Shown piece after piece: positions 57,143 to 64,000 of a stretch of 64,000 bases of DNA. This stretch comes from Annona cherimola (Eukaryota; Streptophyta; Magnoliopsida; Magnoliales; Annonaceae): NCBI GenBank assembly GCA_030490835.1, contig CM059971.1, forward strand, positions 5,004,007-5,068,006. Reading direction: 5' to 3'. Each line of letters begins with the position of its first letter. Positions within the stretch are counted from its first letter, which is position 1. The notes beneath the pieces were generated by a model. That model worked only from the letters and a program-made list of their open reading frames with translations, did no database searches and was not told the DNA's origin. The position numbers were made by a program, and so were the translations under genes.

Positions 57143-57964
57143 TTAAAATGCATATCGCCAAGGAATTAATAAATTATTCAAAAATGGACGCACAAACCTG
57201 AACGAATCAGCTCCATCGATTGTGAAATCTGGCTTCTGCTCAAACATATCAAATTGGGGCTTGGAATCCTCGAAATCATGGAATAGCGGGCGTACGTGAT
57301 TCGATGAAGAAGATGCGCCCTCGATGACGTAGCTCGTGGCAGGAGTTGGCATCACCTGCGGCATTAGCTCCTCGTAATGAAGAGGAGGATGATGATCATG
57401 ATGCTGAGGTTGGTGATGATATCTCATGCGATGATGGTTACTATTATTATTATTATTCATTATTGCAAATTGCTGCTGTTGATGTTGCTGCTGCATGGGC
57501 ATCGACATCGAGTTGATGTCTAATCCTACCATCAGATCATCAGCCGCCGCCACGGCGGAGAGGTGATACTGGTGGTGGAGGTGGTGGTTCTGCGCCCGCG
57601 CCTGCTCACGGAAGACGGCGAGCTGGCGCAGGACGAGGTCGAGCTCGATGGTGTCGCGCTCGATCTGGCGCTGGAGCTCGAGGATGATGCGGTGGCAGCC
57701 GCCGACGGGGTCGCGGGCGCGGGCGTCGGACTGGAAGACGATGGAGCGCATGGCCTCGGCGCGCTGGATGGGATCGACGTTCTTGATGATCTTGCCGATG
57801 TTGCTGACACCGAAGAGCTTATGGGCGTTCAAGAACTGGCGTTGCTGGTCGGGAGGGAAGTAAGGGGCGAGGAGGCAATCGGGAGTGCATTTCCTGCGCT
57901 GGTATTTGCACGAAGCGCAAGCTTGGGTGCCGCTGCCGTTGACACCACCGCCGCGGACGCTCAT
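57143..57964 (-). CDS. LBD: LOB-domain (LBD) transcription factor, LBD22/LBD27-like
   Basis: LBD proteins are plant-specific DNA-binding regulators of organ boundaries, pollen, roots and other development. The frame encodes 273 residues if started at Met 57964; an in-frame upstream Met at 58267 would add 101 residues unlike the family. The LOB domain has the zinc-binding block CX2CX6CX3C (Cys16, Cys19, Cys26, Cys30, 'CASCKYQRRKCTPDC'), the GAS block with 'HKLFGVSNI' and 'RARDPVGGC' (Pro86), and a heptad series Ile94, Ile101, Leu108, Leu115, as in class I. The C-terminus is Gln/His/Asn-rich ('QQQHQQQQF', 'HHQPQHHDHHPP'). No intron interrupts the LOB domain. A CAG|GTTTGT donor-like site at 57198/57197 leaves open a spliced C-terminus. 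The N-terminus recalls LBD22/LBD27 proteins, but orthology is not established. Confidence 0.93.
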   Translation of the reverse strand: MSVRGGGVNGSGTQACASCKYQRRKCTPDCLLAPYFPPDQQRQFLNAHKLFGVSNIGKIIKNVDPIQRAEAMRSIVFQSDARARDPVGGCHRIILELQRQIERDTIELDLVLRQLAVFREQARAQNHHLHHQYHLSAVAAADDLMVGLDINSMSMPMQQQHQQQQFAIMNNNNNSNHHRMRYHHQPQHHDHHPPLHYEELMPQVMPTPATSYVIEGASSSSNHVRPLFHDFEDSKPQFDMFEQKPDFTIDGADSFRFVRPFLNNLLIPWRYAF

Positions 57965-58295
57965 AATAAGAAGGGCGCGAGGGGCGGTTGGGGGGGGGTT
58001 GGGGAAGGGAACTGCTGCTATGGAAAAGCGGCTTGGATTTCTGCGGCTTTTTTTTCTCTGGTGCGCTCGGCATTCATGCCTGCGATGTGCTAGGGCGATG
58101 CATGCACAAGTGAAGGAGCGATGCGCGATGGAACGAGGATAAAGGAGAGGAGGGCAGAGCAAAACCGGAAATGCGAGGAATGGAAAAGGAAAGTGCGAGG
58201 AATGAGGGGAGATCATAACGGAATTCATCGGATCCATTATTTGGAGGGATGTGGAATTCTCTACCATCTCTCGCCTTTGAATCGGAACTATTGGG

Positions 58296-58301
58296 ATTAT
58301 A
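58296..58301 (-). promoter_or_regulatory. Weak TATA-like site upstream of the LBD gene
   Basis: The minus strand reads CCTATAATCC with TATAAT here, about 335 bases before the ATG. No better box was seen closer to the start in the GC-rich leader. Confidence 0.25.
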
Positions 58302-58318
58302 GGAATTACTTGCTACCC

Positions 58319-58431
58319 AATTAATTTAATTAACTTGTAATTAATTCGATCCATTTAATTAATTTAATTAACTTGTAATCAATTCGATCCATTTAATTAA
58401 TTTAATTAACTTGTAATTAATTCGATCCATT
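58319..58431. repeat. Three tandem 38-bp units upstream of the LBD gene
   Basis: 'aattaatttaattaacttgt' followed by 'aattaattcgatccattt' is repeated three times with one base change (taatCaattcg in the second unit). A single-unit relative lies at about 59638-59670. Confidence 0.95.
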
Positions 58432-58517
58432 CCTCGGCACCAAAATTAATCAATTACTTTAATTAATTAATTAGTTACTATCATTGTAAGTTTTTTCAAT
58501 CGGCTCTTTTCTTTTTG

Positions 58518-58592
58518 CTGTCACAGAGATTTGATCCCTGGACGGATGGCAACCATGCCACCATGAGTTACTGCTGCGCTAGAGCGCCCGAC
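58518..58592 (-). mobile_element. SINE head (tRNA-like), minus strand
   Basis: The minus strand reads GGCGCTCTAGCGCAGCAGTA near its start (A box TAGCGCAGCAG), then 'CATGGTGGCATGGTTGCC' and 'AGGGATCAAATCTCTGTGAC', which is B-box-like. Order and spacing suit a SINE 5' region. No tail or duplication was seen, so it is truncated. Confidence 0.5.
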
Positions 58593-58659
58593 TCAATTGT
58601 AATTTTTTTTTTATTTTTTTTTGACGTTACTATAATTGTAAGGTTAGGCTCTCCTTTTA

Positions 58660-59370
58660 TGCAACTCATTTTATATGTAATCTCATCCATTTTTAAACTC
58701 TTAATCAATTATAGCAGATTCACTAAACTCATTAAATTTAACATTTTTTGTATTTTACCTTAAAAATATTATTTATATTTTCTTTGGAACCATTTCATTT
58801 GTCTAGTATATTATGTATGGACCCCACCTAAAAGTATATAAAATTAATGTAATAAAATGATATGATATTAAATGTTAATTTTAGGGTGTGTTTGGCAATA
58901 CATAAAAAATGTCAACTTAAAACTTTTCACCCTCCATAACTATCCTATTTTTTCATTACTTCTTCATATTTTCTTATACAATTACTCTACTTTTCAATCA
59001 TTTCTATACAATTACCCACATAACTATCTTATCTATTTTAACTTTATCCTCTCTGCTTTTCATCATTACCTCTATCATATCACATTATTTTACAACTTTT
59101 ACTCTTCAAAACTTTTCAACTTATATTTTCAACATATAAATTGTCTAGAGTATCATTAGTATATGAATAAATGATTCTATAAAATATTATATTCTAATGT
59201 AAATGTCAATAAATCTAAGTATTTTTCATAATTTTAAATAAACGTAGCTTATGTACATAGCTACATAGTTAATTTTGATGAAACTTGATTTTTATTTAAA
59301 TAAATGATGTGAAATATAATAGATGAAGTAGACTTTTGTTAATCATCAAGATTTTTAAAATAAAAGGGAT
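58660..59370 (+). repeat. 500-bp foldback MITE family, copy 5, interrupted
   Basis: The core 'gtaataaaatgatatgatat' lies at about 58849. The arms are 'aatctcatccatttttaaac' at the left and 'aatcatcaagatttttaaaa' at the right. A Tourist-like MITE (58884-59120) divides it at the end of the core. Confidence 0.65.
58884..59120 (+). mobile_element. Tourist-like MITE with TTA duplication inside the foldback copy (237 bp)
   Basis: It starts GGGTGTGTTTGGCAATAC after TTA (58881-58883) and ends '...cttttcaac' before TTA (59121-59123). The host family sequence 'caattttaaaatagtatttt' of other copies resumes directly after. It contains the family signature 'ctattttaactttatcctct'. The right tip lacks the expected CACCC. 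Confidence 0.8.
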
Positions 59371-59403
59371 TACATAAAAACCTGAGTATGAGTTTTGCAT
59401 CCA

Positions 59404-59530
59404 TGAAATCTTATTTTATGTAACAGTATTTAGTTTTTTCATCTTGAAATCTTATTTTATGTAACAGTATTTAGTTTTTTCATCTTGAAATCTTATTTTA
59501 TGTAATAGTATTTAGTTTTTTCATCTTGAT
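59404..59530. repeat. Three tandem 41-bp units
   Basis: 'tgaaatcttattttatgtaa' to 'tatttagttttttcatct' repeats at 59404, 59445 and 59486, nearly identical. Confidence 0.93.
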
Positions 59531-59589
59531 AATTAATGGAAAATCCACTTTGTACATTATATTTAATATCATTTATGTACTTAAAATTT

Positions 59590-59760
59590 GTTATCTCACC
59601 TTTGACAGGGAATAAGAACGGGAATTACTTGCTACCAATTAATCTTATTAACGTGTTGATTAATTTCATTCCGAGCACCATAATTAATCAATAGCCTTAA
59701 TTAATTAACTACCATTGCTATCATATTATTTTCTCCGCATCCTATATACGTACTTCTTTT
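59590..59760. repeat. Second copy of LBD-upstream sequence
   Basis: 'ggaattacttgctaccaatt', 'ttccgagcaccataattaat' and 'ccttaattaattaactacca' correspond in order to 58302-58490, without the expanded 38-bp repeat. This implies a duplication of upstream DNA about 1.3 kb away. Confidence 0.75.
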
Positions 59761-59899
59761 AATAATAAGAAGCCCACGAGTGGTGGTTATACATGGGCAC
59801 AAGAACAAATGCATTCAAGAGTTTATCTGTTAAATTATGTACAGCATAATCAACCAATATGTATGCCGATCTATTAATTAACTTGTTATTAATTCTATT

Positions 59900-60470
59900 T
59901 CCCAACTCTGCTTTTATGGATTTCCTTTTATACGTAATCTCATCCTTTTTCACACTCTTAAACATTGATAAGATGTTCACTTCTTTCATTACATTTAACA
60001 TTATTTACATATTTCTGGAAACCTCCCATAAAATTTTGTATGAGCCTCATTTAAAAATTTATAAAATTAATATAATAAAATAATTTGACATTAAACAATT
60101 CTAAAGTTGTACTTTCAGGATTTAAATAGTATATGATATCATTAGTAAATTAATAAATGGTTTTATGAAATATTGTTATATTCTAATGCATATCGACATC
60201 AATTTAAGTGTTTTTCATAATTTATACAAATATATATTAAGCAAATGTAACTTATGTGAATATAAAATCAATAGAGCAAAATGATTTGATTTTAACTATC
60301 AATTTTAAGGTTGAATTTTTAGCATTTAAACTATCTAGAATATCTTTAGTATAAATGATTTTATAAAGTATTATTATATTTTAAAGCACATGTCAATAAA
60401 TTTAAGTATTTTTCATAATTTACATAAATATATGTTAAGCGAATGTAACTCACGTGCATATTTAATTTAA
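59900..60470 (+). repeat. 500-bp foldback MITE family, copy 6, with part of the interior repeated
   Basis: It starts 'ttatacgtaatctcatcctt', has the core near 60040-60110 ('tataataaaataatttgaca'), and repeats a second core-like block at about 60270-60450 ('aatcaatagagcaaaatgat', 'ataaatatatgttaagcgaa'). Confidence 0.65.
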
Positions 60471-60778
60471 GGTGTGTTTAGTCGATGTTAAAACTTTTCA
60501 ACCAAAACATTTCAATCTAAAATTTTTTACTTTAAAATTTTTTATCTCCACAATTATACTGTTGTTTAATCATTTTTTCATATTGTTCTATATACTTATC
60601 ATGTTTTTCAATTATTTATTTCACAATTATCCATACAACTAACTTATTTATTTTAATTTTATTCTCTTTATTCATCATCATCATCCCTATAATATCATAT
60701 CGTTTCTCTCTTTTCAAAAATTTTTCTACAAAAAACTTTGCTTCAAAAGTTAAATCACTTTCCAAATGCACCCCTAGT
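60471..60778 (+). repeat. Tourist-like MITE, common family
   Basis: It starts AAGGTGTGTTTAGTCG and ends 'ctttccaaatgcacccct'; the tips are inverted (reversed right tip AGGGGTGCATTTGG). 'taattttattctctttattc' and 'ataatatcatatcgtttc' lie inside. Confidence 0.75.
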
Positions 60779-61174
60779 TGAAACTTTTTTATGATGGAAG
60801 CCCACAAGCCCATACCCGAAACCAAAATAGTTTTGGATATGGGCTTGACAGCAAAATTTCATTCAAATAAAATTCTCCTTGTCCTTGCAGAGTTGCTCCA
60901 ATAGAAAATTTGAGGGATCGCCCCACCACAAAACATTATTAATTAAAAGACTCCCATGCAAACTCGGCCAATGAGTGCCCCAAATTCCTTCCTGCAGCAC
61001 AGTGTAAAAGAAACACCATCCCGATTCAACGTGAGCATACTGATCTCCTTAACAATTGTGTTAATGTTTGCTCGAATTGGTTTTAGATTGCGGAGGAGGT
61101 TTGAAAAGAATTAGGTAGCCTATTTCCACCTCAATCTCATCCATTTGAACAGATATAAGGTGAGTTTGAGAAAT

Positions 61175-61432
61175 TATATAATTTTTAAATGAAAAACTTT
61201 TAGCATAAAATTTTTTGAATTGGTGCAAAATAATGTGATATTATAAGAGTAATAATGAGGAGTAAAAATAATAAAGTTAAAATATATAAGTTGGTTATAT
61301 GGATAATTATATAGAAATAATTGAAAAGCAGAGTAGTTATACAAAAAGATGTGAAGAAATAATTAAAAATAAGATAGTGGTAAGGAATGAAAATTTTTAA
61401 TTTGAACTTTTTTTTTTAAGCAAACAAAAACT
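61175..61432 (-). repeat. Tourist-like MITE, common family
   Basis: Reversed signature words 'aaaaataataaagttaaaat', 'aatgtgatattataagagta' and 'aaataagatagtggtaa' are present. Its right end adjoins the LINE RNase H remnant. Confidence 0.65.
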
Positions 61433-61435
61433 AAA

Positions 61436-62415
61436 GCCTCACTCAATCCCAGGATTCCGGAAAAAACTGGTCATCCTGAGATGGAGGAAGGACTCTAAAG
61501 GAATTCATTCCCCTATTCAAGTCCTTTACAATATCATCAGCTATACAAAATGGAATACAATCAAGCCACTCCTTAGCAAACGTCTGCATAGACTTTACAA
61601 GATCTACTAATCTATGGGTGACGAAATTACCAGACCTATATACATGAGAAAAGTTTATAGGACTGGAAAGCCATTGGTAAGTTTTTTATCTCTTTTAGAA
61701 GTTTGATTACTGCCAGGGAATCAAATTCAATCTGGATTTTCGAAAACTCCTTATCCTTTGCCCAACTCAAGCCTTCCAACACAACAATTGCATCCAAGAA
61801 CAGAGGATCAAAAATCCCAATAATTTCTCAGAGTCTTGGATGCAATAGCATCGCCATTCTAGTCCCTCGCAACCAAGCCCACTCCAATACAACCATTACA
61901 TAAGGATAGACCAACATACACGTTTATACCATTAGCAGGGGGAACCCGTCTTACAGGGGTGTCCTGGGTTGCAAAATTACTCAATTTGACCATGTTTCCA
62001 AAATTTTACCATATGAATGCATTCCAAAACCCATTATAGAACCTCATTCCACACAACTCTTCCACCTTCAAAGAGCAATTTATTTCTCAATTGTCATATC
62101 CTCCGGCATGAGCATAAGTAAAAAATCAGTGGATATAGATTTTCCTTATTGCTTAAAAGAGAGAGAGTGTCACGAATATCACCAACTTATCTGCTGCTCA
62201 ACCACCTTAGCAGTCTGAAAAGTTCTCCTGTTATTTAAGTCGTTATCAAACTTCTTCTTCATTTGCACTTTGCACAACTAAATTGTAATCTAACCTTAAA
62301 CTAAAGCATCCTTTTTGTTCTAGCCCTCAAAAAATCCTATCTTTCTCCTCCGCTTCTGGTGTAGATGTAACAGAAACAGTTCTCCATCCGTCCTCTCCAA
62401 CCGCTCTCTTGATAG
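61436..62415 (-). pseudogene. LINE 3' end with RNase H domain (RVT_3 type), minus strand
   Basis: From high to low coordinate the minus strand reads 'LRNKLLFEGGRVVWNE' (end of the zf-RVT region, about 62085-62040), 'GLVARDQNGDAIASKTL' (RNase H strand, about 61885), 'LTNGFPVL', 'NFVTHRLVDL' (matching the terminal A-N-x-V-A-H-x-L-A motif, about 61625-61605) and 'FAKEWLDCIPFCIADDI'. Frames shift between blocks. This is the same domain type as at 7.6-9.3 kb, in the opposite direction. Confidence 0.7.
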
Positions 62416-63454
62416 ATGATAATTAGATATTAATAATATATTTGTGGATATTTTATATTAATTTAGTGGGTAAGTAGTTGAGTTTAATGTGAAATTTGAT
62501 TTAAAATGTGTATTTGTAACATTTAGGTATTAAATATTAATTTCAGGTTTTTAAATAATTTTTATAATCTTTTCGCTTGAAATTATATTTTATTTGTTGC
62601 TATAAAATCAAATGTACTTGATAATTTTGTTCAAAACAATTTATGCATGGGTTTGAAATAATTTTTAATACATTGACTGGTGGTTTATTTTTATTTTTAT
62701 TCCACCACGAAATAGCAGTATCAATCAACGGCCAGAAATCATGGGGACCGGTAAAACTCCAAGCCATCAAGACCGTCGAAGAATTTCAGAGCATAAGAAC
62801 GTATGCAGCAATCACCACCATCCAGATTTTTAATCACCACCCACCAAGCTGTCCAATTATCCACCCGTGCACATCCAAAGTATGCATCTGACCGTCCAAA
62901 CAATATCAAGTTGTCCAGAATTTTTTCCAGCAACATCAACTACCTAATCATGATTTTCAGCCGTCCACCCTTCAAGATTGAATCTCAGCCGTCCAACTAG
63001 TGGGTCCCATGGCATCCAACAAACAATTAGCCATCCATCTGTCCAGGCTGTCCACCCATTATTTGAACGATCCAGAAATTTCTGATCGTCCAAATAGCTC
63101 TCTCAAGTCTAGAATATTACACCGATCCAAGCCACCTTTTTGGCCGTCCAAGTGATGCAGCACCATCTAGTGGGGCCCACCATAAAACCCACATAATAGC
63201 AATTCCTAATTAACTTAATCCGATGAGAATAGATTTTTAAGAAAATTAAATAATTATATCACTATCTATTGCAAAAGACGCATGTAAAACCCTAGACCCT
63301 AGGTACTCGCATCCCTACTTTTTAATTTTCAATTCTAAATTCTATTTTTTATTTTTCTATTCACTTTATTTTCTTTATATTCAATACAAAGGTGTTTAAA
63401 AGCAACGTTCTAAGTCCCGAATTTCCTATGAATCAATATTTTATATACTACAAT
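62416..63454. other. DNA of about 1 kb separating two LINE parts, GTCCA-rich
   Basis: It lies between the 63.5-64 kb and 61.4-62.4 kb LINE blocks, so it is probably an insertion, perhaps a solo LTR; ends and duplication could not be fixed. The part at 62840-63160 repeats the pentamer GTCCA at least nine times, several as CCGTCCA or CTGTCCA. Frames here have no domain. Confidence 0.5.
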
Positions 63455-64000
63455 CTACGACCCATGCACTCGCGATGAAATTGCGAACGAAAGTCCAATC
63501 CTTCCATCTTCTATTCTGCTAATCAACAAATTCCTAAACCTTGCTGTCATAGTGAATTTCCATAAGAAATGGACCTGCCTTCGCAAGCATTGATGAGTCC
63601 AGTAATCTCCAAAGAAGTGGATGTTTCTCCCATTCCCAAGCCTCCATCTGCATCTTGATTTCAGCAAATTCATAGCCTTTTGAAAGCTCTTCCATATGTA
63701 GTAGGCATTTGATCTCGGTTTGCTCCTCCATAGATCCTCATTTGGAAAGTATTTGGACTTCAATACTTTATAGACCAATGAATCATGATTGGTAGTCAGC
63801 CTCCATACTTGTTTAGCAACCATAGCCAAGTGAAACAGTTCCATTTTCTTGAATCCTAATCCCCCTTATCAATTAAGTTTCACATCTTATGCCAAGCAAC
63901 CCAAGCCGTTCTCCTATTCCCCCCTCTCTCTCCCCACTAAAACCTACTGAGTCGAGATTCAATATCCTTCCATAGGCCTTTGGGAAGTAAAAAAAATAGG
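63455..64000 (-). pseudogene. LINE ORF2 region after reverse transcriptase, cut by right window edge
   Basis: The minus strand reads 'FWWGERGGNRRTAWVAWHKM' (near 63910), 'DKGGLGFKKMELFHLAMVAK', 'QVWRLTTNHDSLVYKVLKSK', 'YFPNEDLWRSKP' and 'CRWRLGNGRNIHFFGDYW'. This is the conserved stretch that follows RT in plant L1 elements (GGLGF ... KQxWR ... KxRYFP ... WRIGxG). A stop follows the W-H-K-M stretch. The RT itself would lie right of the window. Confidence 0.85.

Noticed and set aside
57563..58093. 176-codon plus-strand frame and a 92-codon minus frame over the LBD gene
   Set aside because: Both are shadows of the GC-rich LBD gene. One is a low-complexity Ser/Thr/Ala run, and the minus frame at 57143-57964 carries the LOB domain.
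57965..58267. 101-residue N-terminal extension of the LBD frame
   Set aside because: It is unlike any LBD N-terminus. The Met at 57964 precedes a typical LOB start ('...GTQACASC'). The extension is probably open leader sequence.
58319..58431. CRISPR-like regular repeats
   Set aside because: Three contiguous 38-bp units without spacers in plant DNA. This is a simple tandem repeat.

Overview
This is plant nuclear DNA. It is strongly AT-rich, has long gene-free stretches, and is filled with remnants of plant transposon families: Ty1/copia, Ty3/gypsy, L1-type LINE, tRNA-derived SINEs, hAT, Mutator-like and Tourist-like MITEs. Two intact-looking plant-specific genes stand out as GC-rich islands. 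The species cannot be fixed from the sequence; a flowering plant is a safe reading.

Genes. A CC-type (ROXY) glutaredoxin lies at 14873-15271 on the minus strand. It has a CCMG active site, a TATA-like box and a pair of TGACG motifs upstream that resemble an as-1 element. A LOB-domain (LBD) transcription factor lies at 57143-57964, also minus. A possible terminal exon of an unidentified gene is at 47089-47178 (minus). An armadillo-repeat gene fragment with an in-frame stop sits at 39313-39621, just upstream of LTR-type promoter and primer-binding sequences. No other host gene could be supported, and no rRNA, intact tRNA or CRISPR array was seen.

Layout. 1-2.14 kb: 5' end of a copia element (minus) running off the left edge. 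2.15-9.33 kb: a decayed L1-type LINE (plus) with part of ORF1 tandemly duplicated; its RNase H domain is split by a hAT MITE that itself carries a Mutator-like MITE, both with perfect target-site duplications. 9.8-14.6 kb: Tourist-like MITEs and unique AT-rich DNA. 14.9-15.45 kb: the glutaredoxin. 16-26 kb: a dense field of foldback MITEs, including two tandem copies in a TA microsatellite, plus SINE-like pieces. 28.37-33.16 kb: a hAT-like element split by a 3.6-kb solo LTR with a 5-bp duplication. 33.7-43.1 kb: overlapping broken Ty3/gypsy elements on both strands, the captured armadillo fragment, and a SINE inserted into reverse transcriptase with an 18-bp duplication. 43.7-55.6 kb: more foldback MITEs. 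57-58.5 kb: the LBD gene and a tandem-repeat upstream region, part of which is repeated near 59.6 kb. 60.5-64 kb: MITEs and a second LINE (minus), split by about 1 kb of other DNA and running off the right edge.

Most interesting. Several foldback families share a conserved AT-rich interior but carry different GC-rich palindromes at their tips. A second interior core is shared by elements with unrelated arms. This looks like modular exchange of foldback ends, and I do not recognise it as a named family. The two host genes have no evident functional link; their neighbourhood is shaped by transposition.
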